A stretch of 63,914 nucleotides of DNA, from positions 1 to 63,914 of the forward strand of contig CAZTOW010000053.1 of assembly GCA_964615375.1 (NCBI GenBank). The letters are read 5' to 3'. The notes under the pieces were generated by a model, which was not told the origin of the DNA, made no database searches, and was given only the letters and a program-made list of their open reading frames with translations. This DNA is from CAZKWG01 sp964615375 (GTDB lineage: Bacteria > Myxococcota_A > UBA796 > CAZKWG01). The translations under genes were made by a program, and so were the position numbers. Shown here piece after piece: positions 1 to 11,351 of this stretch. Numbering within the stretch: the stretch's first letter is position 1; every line of letters begins with the position of its first letter.

Positions 1-1
1 C

Positions 2-721
2 AACACCACCGACGCCACGACGGCCACCCGCCCCCGCGGAGCGGGTTCGTTCAAGATCCACAACCAGCGCGTGCTCTTGCGTCGAAACGGCAAGCCCGAG
101 GAGACCGACCTCATCCGCCTCAAGGAGCTCGTCGCCAGCGTCGATCTGGCCAGCGACACCAGCGAGCTGCTGGGAGTGGAGGGCGAGGCCGCCGCCATCT
201 ACTTCCGGCGCTTCGACACGCTGATCCGCGTAGACGCCAGCCTGCGCGAGACCTTCACCTTCGAGCGGCGCAACCGTCGGCCGCCCGCGGACCCTGTCAA
301 CGCCCTGCTCAGCTTCGCCTACGCCGTGCTCGCGCGGGAGCTCACCGTCACCCTGCACGGCGTCGGCCTCGATCCGTACGTGGGCTTCCTGCACCAGCCG
401 CGCTTCGGGCGGCCCGCCCTGGCCCTCGACCTGATGGAGGAGTTCCGCCCCGTCATCGGCGACTCGGCCGTCATCACCGCCATCAACAAGGGCGAGGTCG
501 GCCCGAGCGACTTCGTCGTGCACCCCACCGGCTGCGCGCTCAGCGCCGACGGCCGGCGCGCCTTCGTCCGGGCCATCGAGCGGCGCCTCGACGAGGAGGC
601 CACCCACCCCGTCTTCGGCACGCGGCTGAGCTACCGGCGCATCCTCGAGCTCCAGGCGCGTGGGCTCAGCAAGGTGCTCATGGGCGAGCTCGACGCCTGG
701 CCCGAGTACCGCGTGCGATGA
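2..721 (+). CDS. cas1: CRISPR integrase Cas1, C-terminal part (5' end outside window)
   Basis: The frame is open from base 2 with no stop, so the gene begins before the window. The visible 239 residues cover the Cas1 catalytic domain: LGVEGEAAAIYF carries the conserved glutamate, and GFLHQPRFGRPALALDLMEE carries the conserved histidine and aspartate region. Cas1 forms the spacer-integration complex with Cas2 and cuts the leader-repeat junction. The stop overlaps the cas2 start (ATGA), so the two are translationally coupled. The array lies immediately downstream on the same strand. Whether the missing N-terminus carries a fusion (Cas4 or reverse transcriptase, as in some type III loci) cannot be seen here. 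Confidence 0.96.
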   Translation, partial: NTTDATTATRPRGAGSFKIHNQRVLLRRNGKPEETDLIRLKELVASVDLASDTSELLGVEGEAAAIYFRRFDTLIRVDASLRETFTFERRNRRPPADPVNALLSFAYAVLARELTVTLHGVGLDPYVGFLHQPRFGRPALALDLMEEFRPVIGDSAVITAINKGEVGPSDFVVHPTGCALSADGRRAFVRAIERRLDEEATHPVFGTRLSYRRILELQARGLSKVLMGELDAWPEYRVR

Positions 722-1023
722 GCGATCCCCACAGGCCCCAGCTCTACCTCATCAGCTACGACATCCGAGACGACGCCCGTTGGCGCAAGGTGTACAAAGC
801 CATGCGCGGCCAGGGAGATCGCATCCAATACTCCGTCTTCCGCTGTGTGCTGACCGAGCGGCGGCTGGCCGAGCTGGTGGCGAAGCTGAGCGCCGCAATC
901 AGCCCGTCCGAGGATCAGGTCCTGATCGTGCCGCTCGGCAGCGCGGACGCGCCCCGGAGCTGGAGGATGGAGACGCTCGGTCAGCCGCTGCCGGCCCCCG
1001 AGGTGGTCGTCAAGGTGTTCTGA
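718..1023 (+). CDS. cas2: CRISPR integration protein Cas2
   Basis: 101 aa, normal for Cas2. It begins with the ferredoxin-like beta strand LYLISYDIRDDARWRKV, which carries the conserved YDI aspartate, followed by RIQYSVFRC typical of Cas2. It bridges two Cas1 dimers during spacer integration. The start overlaps the cas1 stop by the ATGA arrangement. The 3' end overlaps by 14 bases the end of a convergent small gene. Confidence 0.96.
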   Translation: MSDPHRPQLYLISYDIRDDARWRKVYKAMRGQGDRIQYSVFRCVLTERRLAELVAKLSAAISPSEDQVLIVPLGSADAPRSWRMETLGQPLPAPEVVVKVF

Positions 1024-1420
1024 GCGCCAGGGCCTCGAGCGCGACCTGGGCCACCTGGCGGGCCAGCTCGGGAGACAGGTCGGTCCCCAGCACCGCGCCC
1101 ACCGCGCTGGAGGCCGCCTCGACCACCGCGCCTGGATCCAGGGTGGGGAAGCGGGCCAGCGCCGTGCCCACCGCCACGCCGAAGCACAGACCGGCGCGGC
1201 TCACGACCTCCTCGCGCGCCGCGGACGCGTCCGTGGCGGCGTCGGCGTAGGTGATGAACAGATCGCGCTGGTCGCCGCTCAGCGTCGCCTGCAGGGCCAG
1301 GCGCGCCTCCCGCCGGGCGGAGAGGGGCTGGGCGAGCCCGGCGCCGCCGAGGCGGTCGAGCAGCGCCTCGTAGTCCTCGCGATCGATCACCTCGGTGAGT
1401 CTCCAATTCAGGACGTGCAT
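1010..1420 (-). CDS. Small helical protein of unknown function beside cas2
   Basis: 136 aa from an ATG preceded by a strong GGAGGAG ribosome site seven bases away; the open frame extends further upstream but without a better start. The sequence is mostly alpha-helical (WRLTEVIDREDYEALLDRLG at the start, and SPELARQVAQVALEALAL at the end) with no signal peptide or catalytic motif that I recognise. It converges on cas2 and is divergent from the array leader, so its promoter probably lies in the AT-rich stretch near 1565-1605. A role in adaptation is possible from position only. Confidence 0.6.
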   Translation of the reverse strand: MHVLNWRLTEVIDREDYEALLDRLGGAGLAQPLSARREARLALQATLSGDQRDLFITYADAATDASAAREEVVSRAGLCFGVAVGTALARFPTLDPGAVVEAASSAVGAVLGTDLSPELARQVAQVALEALALRTP

Positions 1421-1949
1421 GGGACAACTCCTCCCCCGCCGTGAGCGTGAGCGCGCGCCCCAGGGGCGGAGGGCCCGGGACGCGCGAAGGACCGCGGCAA
1501 ACGCCGCGAAGATGGGGTCTGACGATGAGATCAATTATCCGGCCGGACGGGCCAGGGCAAGCCATTGATAAGGTTAAAGCTATATTTTTTGAGATTACGT
1601 ATCACCGATCTGGGCTAGGCGGGCCCGTCGCTGCGAGCAGCGCGGCGAGCAGGGGCGCGGCGAAGTGCGGCTGACTTCCGATGTGGGCGGCGTGATCCCC
1701 CGCCCAGAACGCGTTAGAATCGCCGAGAACGGGGGCAGCAGCCCCTGGCCGGGACTTTGAAAATCCGACGCGAGCGTCCCGGTGCAAGCCGCGAGACGCC
1801 GGACGCTCGCGAGCATGGTTGACCGCCGGGAAATCTCGTGGTACGAATCGGGCGAGACGGTCTTTCCCAGCGCTGGCAAGAAGCATCCGACACCGACGCT
1901 CGCAGATCGCCCCAGAGAGCTCGTCCGCAGGCCCATCGTAGGGCGAGCT
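1421..1949 (+). promoter_or_regulatory. CRISPR leader and divergent promoter region
   Basis: No coding sequence with support here. It contains an AT-rich stretch around 1565-1605 (GGTTAAAGCTATATTTTTTG) in GC-rich surroundings, suitable for promoters both into the array and into the minus-strand gene ending at 1010. A perfect 10-bp inverted repeat, GCGAGCGTCC at 1770-1779 and GGACGCTCGC at 1801-1810, lies about 140 bp before the first repeat. Leader assignment rests on position between cas1-cas2 and repeat 1 and on repeat polarity. Confidence 0.7.
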
Positions 1950-4900
1950 TCCACTCCTGGCCTCACAGGCCGGGCCCCATTGAAGCGAGGGCGGTCTCGT
2001 CCATGCGATGGCGGCGGTCTACGTCCACTCCTGGCCTCACAGGCCGGGCCCCATTGAAGCAGATGGACCGGTCCGGTTTGCCGGTTCGGTCCGGTTCCAC
2101 TCCTGGCCTCACAGGCCGGGCCCCATTGAAGCCAGGAATCCAGGCTCCAGGAAGGGGTGGCACCCGCCGTCCACTCCTGGCCTCACAGGCCGGGCCCCAT
2201 TGAAGCACCCGCCGTGCCCAGGTCTGTCCGTGCGCACGGTACATCCACTCCTGGCCTCACAGGCCGGGCCCCATTGAAGCACCCAGGTCGTCGCGGTGCC
2301 CGAGCTGATGCCGTGCCTCCACTCCTGGCCTCACAGGCCGGGCCCCATTGAAGCGATGTCCACCAGGACCCGAAAGCCGGGATCGTAGGATCCACTCCTG
2401 GCCTCACAGGCCGGGCCCCATTGAAGCATCGCCTTGATGCGGGCGACGGGATCGCCCGCAGACTTCCACTCCTGGCCTCACAGGCCGGGCCCCATTGAAG
2501 CGCATCCGAGCCTGTAACGTTGGCGCCCGACATGAGCTCCACTCCTGGCCTCACAGGCCGGGCCCCATTGAAGCGCCTCGAGCGGGCCGGGCTCGGCTCC
2601 GTCGTCTGGCATCCACTCCTGGCCTCACAGGCCGGGCCCCATTGAAGCGAAGGCGAGGCGGTAGCGACAGGCGACTACGCCGTTCCACTCCTGGCCTCAC
2701 AGGCCGGGCCCCATTGAAGCCGAAACTCATACTTGTGGGTGAGCACCCTGGACCCTGTTCGCCGTGCAGGCGCTTGATTACGCCCATTGAAGCCGAAACT
2801 CATACTTGTGGGTGAGCACCCCGCCCGCGAGTCCACTCCTGGCCTCACAGGCCGGGCCCCATTGAAGCATCTCATTGCCCAGGGTCCACATACGACCCCG
2901 GAGCATCCACTCCTGGCCTCACAGGCCGGGCCCCATTGAAGCCACCGTCGCCCCGATGGCACCGAGGGTCTACAGCACTTCCACTCCTGGCCTCACAGGC
3001 CGGGCCCCATTGAAGCATCAATGGACACGTCGGCCTTCACGACATGGAGGGCCTCCACTCCTGGCCTCACAGGCCGGGCCCCATTGAAGCACTGAGCGAG
3101 ATGAGGTTGGAGGTGCCGATGCTCTGATCCACTCCTGGCCTCACAGGCCGGGCCCCATTGAAGCGCGGAAGGCACTGTGCTGGAGGTACGCGAGGTATCC
3201 TCCACTCCTGGCCTCACAGGCCGGGCCCCATTGAAGCTCGCCGTGGAAGTCGAAGCGGAAGCCGGGAAGGGCGATTCCACTCCTGGCCTCACAGGCCGGG
3301 CCCCATTGAAGCGGAGCGGACTGCTGGAGCAGCTCGTCGACCAGACCCCTCCACTCCTGGCCTCACAGGCCGGGCCCCATTGAAGCATTACGGGGACGGA
3401 TGTACGCCAGTTTTTTGGACACGACTCCACTCCTGGCCTCACAGGCCGGGCCCCATTGAAGCCCAGGCTTGGGGGTCTTCGCCTTCTTCTTGGTCTTCTT
3501 CTCCACTCCTGGCCTCACAGGCCGGGCCCCATTGAAGCCACTTCCCGGGCTCGGTGCAGGGCGCCGCGCACGCGGTCCACTCCTGGCCTCACAGGCCGGG
3601 CCCCATTGAAGCGGGGGAGACGTCGCGAGCGCGTACCTGGACGCGCGCTCTCCACTCCTGGCCTCACAGGCCGGGCCCCATTGAAGCGGCCTCGTGAGCG
3701 TATAGAGACGCCACCACGTTGTGATCCACTCCTGGCCTCACAGGCCGGGCCCCATTGAAGCGAAAACGCCCTATTCTGTTGGACCGCGGGCCCGTCCGCC
3801 GGCAGCCCCATGAGCGTGGCGGGCCCCATTGAAGCGAAAACGCCCTATTCTGTTGGGAGGCCGGCGCCCCTTGTCCACTCCTGGCCTCACAGGCCGGGCC
3901 CCATTGAAGCGGCGACTTGCAGAGCATGAACCGCGACGCGTCCGTGTCCACTCCTGGCCTCACAGGCCGGGCCCCATTGAAGCGACTTGACGTTGTGCAG
4001 GATCAGGTGGGTGAGCTTGCTCCACTCCTGGCCTCACAGGCCGGGCCCCATTGAAGCGCTCCCAAAAACAGCAGGACGTTGTCCTGCTGGATGATCCACT
4101 CCTGGCCTCACAGGCCGGGCCCCATTGAAGCCGCCCCGGAGGCCAGGTGAGCCTGCAGCGCGCCGTGGTTCCACTCCTGGCCTCACAGGCCGGGCCCCAT
4201 TGAAGCCGGGCCCTTTGGGCTCCTGGGCGAGGTTGGCGCCGCGTTCCACTCCTGGCCTCACAGGCCGGGCCCCATTGAAGCGGGCGCTCCGCCTTTCAGT
4301 CCGCGCCGAGCCTCCTCGAGGTCCACTCCTGGCCTCACAGGCCGGGCCCCATTGAAGCTCCGTCGTATCGTTTCAGGCTGGACGGCCGATCAGTCTCGTC
4401 CACTCCTGGCCTCACAGGCCGGGCCCCATTGAAGCGGGGGCTCAAAGCCGGTCAGAGCGCGGCCGAGCTGCGGGTCCACTCCTGGCCTCACAGGCCGGGC
4501 CCCATTGAAGCGTGTCCGACTCCGCCTGATACCAACTCGACTTGCGCCTCCACTCCTGGCCTCACAGGCCGGGCCCCATTGAAGCGCGGCGTCGTACAGG
4601 CTCTCCATGGCCGCGTCCAGTCCACTCCTGGCCTCACAGGCCGGGCCCCATTGAAGCAAGAAGATGAAGCCGGCCGCTACCGCCTCGGGGGCCCAGGTCC
4701 ACTCCTGGCCTCACAGGCCGGGCCCCATTGAAGCGAGGGACCCCCGTTCGTGAGCTGGAACCGGTTGTTCTCCACTCCTGGCCTCACAGGCCGGGCCCCA
4801 TTGAAGCTCGACCCTGAAGGTGTAGAGCTGAATCCCGTTCAGCTCCACTCCTGGCCTCACAGGCCGGGCCCCATTGAAGCGGAACCGCCGCCAGAACGGG

Positions 4901-7900
4901 CGGTCCCTCGGGAACTCCACTCCTGGCCTCACAGGCCGGGCCCCATTGAAGCTCACTCGTGCGCACAGCCCCGCCAGCCGAGCGGCGATCCACTCCTGGC
5001 CTCACAGGCCGGGCCCCATTGAAGCGGCGCCACAAGTGCGTCGTCCGGTGCGCGAACTGCTCCACTCCTGGCCTCACAGGCCGGGCCCCATTGAAGCGCC
5101 CTATGCGAACCCGAGGTTACGGGATCCAGGCTGTGTCCACTCCTGGCCTCACAGGCCGGGCCCCATTGAAGCTATGTGGTTCATATTTGTTACTCCTCAT
5201 CGATGCGGTGGTCCACTCCTGGCCTCACAGGCCGGGCCCCATTGAAGCTGGCCAGCGCCATGGGCGGAATCGTGCTCATTTTCTCGATGTCCACTCCTGG
5301 CCTCACAGGCCGGGCCCCATTGAAGCTGGGTCGCGTCGTTGGGGATCAACTCCACCACGCGGCTCCACTCCTGGCCTCACAGGCCGGGCCCCATTGAAGC
5401 GCACCTCATGATGTCTCCTGAGAGAGTCTGGCGCGTCCACTCCTGGCCTCACAGGCCGGGCCCCATTGAAGCAGGTAAGGTGTCACGCCTCCCTCTCCCA
5501 CTCATCCCGCTCCACTCCTGGCCTCACAGGCCGGGCCCCATTGAAGCTGATGAGGGCGGCCATCTGATCGAACGGCGCGCCCTGGTCCACTCCTGGCCTC
5601 ACAGGCCGGGCCCCATTGAAGCTGAGTCTTCACGTCACTCGACGCTTTCTGGACGAGGTCCACTCCTGGCCTCACAGGCCGGGCCCCATTGAAGCGACGT
5701 GGATTCCAGAGAGACGCCTGCTCGGGATTCCATCCACTCCTGGCCTCACAGGCCGGGCCCCATTGAAGCCCTTGCGGGCAGACCTCCCGGCCGATGCGGG
5801 CGCCTTTCCACTCCTGGCCTCACAGGCCGGGCCCCATTGAAGCGACGAGGCACCTCATCGGAAGCGCCGCACCAGTGACGTCCACTCCTGGCCTCACAGG
5901 CCGGGCCCCATTGAAGCACCGTGCGGCCCTCCACCTCAAAGCCGCTGACGACGGTCCACTCCTGGCCTCACAGGCCGGGCCCCATTGAAGCGAGGGGTGA
6001 AGTGAGCGCCGTCAGCCGGCGATGGAGATCCACTCCTGGCCTCACAGGCCGGGCCCCATTGAAGCCCGGCCTTGTAGGCGCGGTAGATGGTGTTCGGACC
6101 GCTCCACTCCTGGCCTCACAGGCCGGGCCCCATTGAAGCTACAGACCAGCTTCCGCAAGCGAATCTTTGACCTTTCCAATCCACTCCTGGCCTCACAGGC
6201 CGGGCCCCATTGAAGCCCCGAAAGGGCCAGAAGCTTGGCTGGATTCCAAGCAGTCCACTCCTGGCCTCACAGGCCGGGCCCCATTGAAGCTTCGTGAGCC
6301 CCTCGATCCCGTGGTTGCCCACGGTTTCCACTCCTGGCCTCACAGGCCGGGCCCCATTGAAGCCACGGGTGGGCGGCGGCCTGCCGGGTCAGGTAGGCGT
6401 TCCACTCCTGGCCTCACAGGCCGGGCCCCATTGAAGCGTCATCGCGCTCCCTGTCTGTGCTGTCGTCGCGTGCCTCCACTCCTGGCCTCACAGGCCGGGC
6501 CCCATTGAAGCCAGCCGGGTGTACAGACCGGCGATGAAAGGAGGCTCCATCCACTCCTGGCCTCACAGGCCGGGCCCCATTGAAGCGTGGAGGCCCGCAC
6601 CAACTCGGCCGAGCCGAGCGTGTACGATCCACTCCTGGCCTCACAGGCCGGGCCCCATTGAAGCGAGGGCGGACACCGCCACGAAAGGGCCGGTCACGCC
6701 GCACGCTCCACTCCTGGCCTCACAGGCCGGGCCCCATTGAAGCATCCAGATGCAGATCGACAAGGAAGGCGAACTCACCGTCCACTCCTGGCCTCACAGG
6801 CCGGGCCCCATTGAAGCCACCTCGGAGAAGACGGGTGGGCGCTCTTTCGCGACGGCCACCGATCCACTCCTGGCCTCACAGGCCGGGCCCCATTGAAGCT
6901 CACTTCGGCCCCCAAGCCTCGGCACATAGGGACGCCTCCACTCCTGGCCTCACAGGCCGGGCCCCATTGAAGCTCGCCCGGTCAGGGCGAGATCACCGCT
7001 GAGCACAAGGCTCCACTCCTGGCCTCACAGGCCGGGCCCCATTGAAGCGCGTGCAGGGGGATGTGCGTCTTGGAGTAGGGGCCGTCCACTCCTGGCCTCA
7101 CAGGCCGGGCCCCATTGAAGCCAGGTGGTGGGCCCCTTCTCCACCTTGAGCAAGGCTCCACTCCTGGCCTCACAGGCCGGGCCCCATTGAAGCTGTCTTG
7201 TCCTTCGCCGCGTTGGCGTCGGGGATGAATCCACTCCTGGCCTCACAGGCCGGGCCCCATTGAAGCCTTGGAGGCGGTGGCAGATCTGGCAGGTCATCAG
7301 GATCCACTCCTGGCCTCACAGGCCGGGCCCCATTGAAGCAAGTGATTTCTACCCGACCAGCGCCTTACGGGCGTTGTCCACTCCTGGCCTCACAGGCCGG
7401 GCCCCATTGAAGCACACCCCGACCTCGAAGACTGGTACAACGACGCGATCTCCACTCCTGGCCTCACAGGCCGGGCCCCATTGAAGCAAGCGCCTCTACT
7501 GGAGAGTCGTTTATGCACGTGTGGTCCACTCCTGGCCTCACAGGCCGGGCCCCATTGAAGCAGCGTCAAGGCGCGCACGAAAAAAATATCTTATCTTTCT
7601 CCACTCCTGGCCTCACAGGCCGGGCCCCATTGAAGCAGGAGCACCCATGACCGACCCCCACGCCACCGCCAGATCCACTCCTGGCCTCACAGGCCGGGCC
7701 CCATTGAAGCGCCTCGATGGCCCGCAACTCGGCGCGGCGTCCCTCAACCTCCACTCCTGGCCTCACAGGCCGGGCCCCATTGAAGCTGCGCGGTGGCCAA
7801 CACCGAGCGGCCGCACAGCCGGCTCCACTCCTGGCCTCACAGGCCGGGCCCCATTGAAGCTCTCGTCACGCGGCGCTCCACTCCTGGCCTCACAGGTCCA

Positions 7901-9268
7901 CTCCTGGCCTCACAGGCCGGGCCCCATTGAAGCGCTGAGGCCGGGCAGGCGCGAGACCTCGTTGGCCTGGTCCACTCCTGGCCTCACAGGCCGGGCCCCA
8001 TTGAAGCCGAAGGGCGGCGCGCTCAGCACCCTTGAAGGTCTTGATCCACTCCTGGCCTCACAGGCCGGGCCCCATTGAAGCATCGAGCGCCACCACTACA
8101 GCGGGTCTTACCCGAACTCCACTCCTGGCCTCACAGGCCGGGCCCCATTGAAGCTTTCGCGAAGATGTCAGTTTGAAGATAGCCCAGGTTTCCACTCCTG
8201 GCCTCACAGGCCGGGCCCCATTGAAGCTTGAGCGGCCGGGCGAGATCGGGCTCGGCCGCGATCTCCACTCCTGGCCTCACAGGCCGGGCCCCATTGAAGC
8301 AAGTTCACGACGGTGCAGTTTGACGGCGAGACAAAGTCCACTCCTGGCCTCACAGGCCGGGCCCCATTGAAGCAAGCCCACGCAGGCCGAGCGGTTCACG
8401 ATCTTCAGGTTCCACTCCTGGCCTCACAGGCCGGGCCCCATTGAAGCAGCGTGCCGGAGCTGGCGAAGCCGTTGCGGTAGCCGATGTCCACTCCTGGCCT
8501 CACAGGCCGGGCCCCATTGAAGCAAGCACCCCGGGAACCACGCCTACGGCTGGTCCCGGGCTCCACTCCTGGCCTCACAGGCCGGGCCCCATTGAAGCGA
8601 CGCAGCCGCGTAGGCCCACTTGACCTCGTTGGCGCTCCACTCCTGGCCTCACAGGCCGGGCCCCATTGAAGCGGCTGCGCTCGGGAACGGCGAGACGCCG
8701 GCCGCGGCGCGTCCACTCCTGGCCTCACAGGCCGGGCCCCATTGAAGCCGTGTACTGCGGCCATGGCGTCGTCGATGGTGAGTCTCCACTCCTGGCCTCA
8801 CAGGCCGGGCCCCATTGAAGCGCGTCATAATAACCGTCTTGTTCTGCTCGGCGGACCCAATCCACTCCTGGCCTCACAGGCCGGGCCCCATTGAAGCCCG
8901 CCCCTACGGGCGTTGATACCTTCATTGGTTCGCCGCTCCACTCCTGGCCTCACAGGCCGGGCCCCATTGAAGCCACGATCCTCTCGTGACGGAGGGTGAA
9001 GGTGAGCGCTCCACTCCTGGCCTCACAGGCCGGGCCCCATTGAAGCGTCGAAGTCCGTTGTCGAATCCTTCCGAGAGTTCGAGTTCCACTCCTGGCCTCA
9101 CAGGCCGGGCCCCATTGAAGCTCGATGATGAAGTTGAAGGTGACCGCCTCCACGACGGTCCACTCCTGGCCTCACAGGCCGGGCCCCATTGAAGCCTACG
9201 ACAGGAGAGATTCCTCGCTGGAAAACCCGTCTCCACTCCTGGCCTCACAGGCCGGGCCCCATTGAAGA
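1950..9268 (+). CRISPR. Large type III CRISPR array, about 99 repeats
   Basis: The repeat is 37 bp, starts TCCACTCCTGGCCTCACAGG and ends GGGCCCCATTGAAGC; spacers are mostly 35-37 bp, giving a unit of about 73 bp. My hand count is 99 repeats, two of them chimeric. The inner GGCCTCACAGGCC part is partly palindromic. The 3' end ATTGAAGC matches the AUUGAAA(C/G)-like 5' handle of type III crRNAs, so transcription should run left to right from the leader. Repeats are nearly identical apart from three anomalies at about 2745-2792, 3780-3836 and 7861-7933. The last repeat (9232-9268) is cut by an IS element at its final TTGAA. All open frames inside the array (repeats of STPGLTGRAPLK, HSWPHRPGPIEA, LLASQAGPH and reverse-strand FNGARPVRPGV) are repeat translations, not genes. 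Confidence 0.99.
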
Positions 9269-11351
9269 GCCCGCTCGGCAATCAATGCCGATAAGCTCGT
9301 TCAGCGACACCTGAACGGCTCGCGGGCTCCGTTTGCTATGACCTACTCGCCAGCTACTACATGACGAAACAGCCAATATTCTGGTGATCAAGCCCCTCCG
9401 CGGTGTCTCCAGCGCTCCTTCCGTCCGCTCCGTCGCCTCCGGTCTCGATCGCGAGACGCACCCCTCCGTCCCAGCGCGCTCCACCGCCGGCCCGAGCTGC
9501 CCGTCGTACCGCCCGGCTCAGGCCGCGGCGGCGAGCGGAGGCTCGATCAGGCGCCGCACGAAGGCCCTCGGATCGACCCCCGCGCCCCGCGCCAGCGCGT
9601 GCTGGAGGATGGCGATGAGGTGGAGCCGGATCAGCCAGAACGACGACCGGCGGTGCCGCGCCGCCTCCAACTTGAAACGCCCCTTCTTGATGGCGTTGCT
9701 GCGCTCGCAGCCGGAGCGCAGGCGGTACAGCTCCTCGAAGGTGGCGCTGTTGCGCTGGATCACCGGGAAGAGCCTCGGCTCTTCATGCGTCAGCACGGAC
9801 ACGACGGGTCCGTAGCGGGTGTCGGGCTGACAGCGCCAGTCCGGCTCAGCGGCCGGCGCGATGGGGCAGGCGGGGAGTTTTCCGGCTTTGACAGGGCAGA
9901 TGAAGGCGGGTTTGCCCGGCCCGCCCGAGCCCCAGGCGGCCATCTCGACGCTGGCCTGGCACAGCGGGATGGCCCGTTCGCTCAGCTTCACATCCTCGCG
10001 CCGCGGGTGGCGCGCTGGTGCGCCGTTCAGCGGGATGACCGGTCGAATACCGTGATCGCCGCACAGCTCGTAGGTCGCGCTGCCGTCGTGGCCCATGTCG
10101 GCGATGAAGCAGTCGACCCGCCAGCCCTCGTCGCGGTCACGCAGCGTCTTGCAGACGCGCTCCAGCGTGAGGATCCCGGCGACGTGGTCGCTCTGGTTGC
10201 CGGGATCGAGGCGCAGCATGATGGGCAGATCGCGTCCCTGGCTGGTGACGCTGATCTCGTAGAAGTGGTGGCCGTAGAAGTAGCCGCCGCGGTAGGCGTC
10301 CCACCCTGAACGTGCGTCAGGGTCCGCGTAGGTTCGTAGACAGTCGCAGGGCTTCGTGCGGTCGCAGCGACAGGTGCGCCGGCCCAGGCCCGAAGCGCCC
10401 GTGACCAGCGGGCTGCCGTCGCCGGCCACACACAGCGAGGTCCGCTCGCCGAGCAGGCCGCGCGCGGCCGAGGGCTTCACCGCGAGCGCCCAGAGCAGAT
10501 CGGTCATTCGCCCGAGGAGATCGTCGGGCAGCCCTGACACCCTCGTGCGCCGCATCTCCGCCAGGGCGCGCTCCGAGGGCTTGCCCGAGGCGCTGGCCTC
10601 TTCGGGCGGCGGGCGGCCCTTCTTGCCCTTCACCCGCTTGGGTGTCCGGTTTCCTGGCGGTCGAGGCTGGCGCCCTGCCAGGCGCTCGAGCTCGCTGGGT
10701 CGCCGATAGCCCTGCAGCGACCTGGGCAACGGCCCGTCGTGCAGGCGATGGAGGAAGTCGTAGAGCGTGCCGACGCCTGGAGAGACACGCTCGCCGTCGG
10801 CTGCATGACCGGGCAGCCCCGCGAGCACACGCAGGAGCGAGCTCCCGCGAAGCATAGGGACAAAGTCGTTGATGGAAGGGACGCCAACCAGCAGCGCGAG
10901 CAGAAGGCAGCGCAGCAGCACGACGGGATCCCACGGGTCGCCTCCCCGCGGACAGGGCGCGTAGCACCGGGCGAGGATCGGCCTGGCCAGCTCGAGATCG
11001 AGGTTGACCAGGACGCGGATGGTCTCAGCGTGCTGGTCGAGCTGGGCCCGGAGATCGGGGTGCCAGGCGTTCGCGCGGATCCACGCCGCGACGGCGGTAG
11101 GATAAGAGGAGGGCTGGGGTGTCTGCATCGGGGGCTCCTGTGTTGCAACTCGGATCTGCCCCGATGCAGGCACGCTTTCAAAGAAAAAGCGCTGGTAAGT
11201 ATGCCAATTGCGATTTTAGATCGATATTAAAATATATAATTGCAAGACGATTGCCGATAGCTCACGGCTGCGGGGCTGGCGGCGTTGGGGCTCCAGCAGG
11301 GCTCCTCGAAGAGCGGCGCAGGAGCGGCGCCTTTGATTGCCGAGGGGGCTC
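9267..11351 (-). mobile_element. Complete insertion sequence inserted in the last CRISPR repeat
   Basis: The left end GAGCCCGCTCGGCAATCAAT and the reverse complement of the right end, GAGCCCCCTCGGCAATCAAA, form terminal inverted repeats with about two mismatches in 20. The element is flanked by a 5-bp direct repeat TTGAA (9262-9266 and 11352-11356). The left TTGAA is the one inside the repeat terminus CCATTGAAGC. The element is about 2.1 kb and encodes one DDE-type transposase. Part of the right-end region and parts of the transposase gene recur as debris at 17.7-18.1 kb. Confidence 0.9.
9518..11128 (-). CDS. DDE transposase of the array-terminal IS
   Basis: 536 aa from ATG at 11128, chosen because AGGAG lies six bases upstream; an open frame continues to 11173. 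Candidate catalytic acids are the D of AGDGSPL, the D of FIADMGHDG, and the E of SGCERSNAIKKGRF. A cysteine-rich CRCDRTKPCDC segment lies in the middle. The organisation resembles IS1182/IS5-like DDE transposases, but I cannot assign the family firmly. The frame is intact and inverted repeats are present, so the element may be active or recently active. Confidence 0.9.
   Translation of the reverse strand: MQTPQPSSYPTAVAAWIRANAWHPDLRAQLDQHAETIRVLVNLDLELARPILARCYAPCPRGGDPWDPVVLLRCLLLALLVGVPSINDFVPMLRGSSLLRVLAGLPGHAADGERVSPGVGTLYDFLHRLHDGPLPRSLQGYRRPSELERLAGRQPRPPGNRTPKRVKGKKGRPPPEEASASGKPSERALAEMRRTRVSGLPDDLLGRMTDLLWALAVKPSAARGLLGERTSLCVAGDGSPLVTGASGLGRRTCRCDRTKPCDCLRTYADPDARSGWDAYRGGYFYGHHFYEISVTSQGRDLPIMLRLDPGNQSDHVAGILTLERVCKTLRDRDEGWRVDCFIADMGHDGSATYELCGDHGIRPVIPLNGAPARHPRREDVKLSERAIPLCQASVEMAAWGSGGPGKPAFICPVKAGKLPACPIAPAAEPDWRCQPDTRYGPVVSVLTHEEPRLFPVIQRNSATFEELYRLRSGCERSNAIKKGRFKLEAARHRRSSFWLIRLHLIAILQHALARGAGVDPRAFVRRLIEPPLAAAA

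Noticed and set aside
1838..9281. Many open frames on both strands inside the array
   Set aside because: They are translations of the 37-bp repeat and spacers, with the same peptide strings repeating; no gene signals.
9599..11230. Plus-strand open frames over the transposase gene
   Set aside because: Shadows of the transposase; only the minus-strand frame has a ribosome site and DDE-type motifs.
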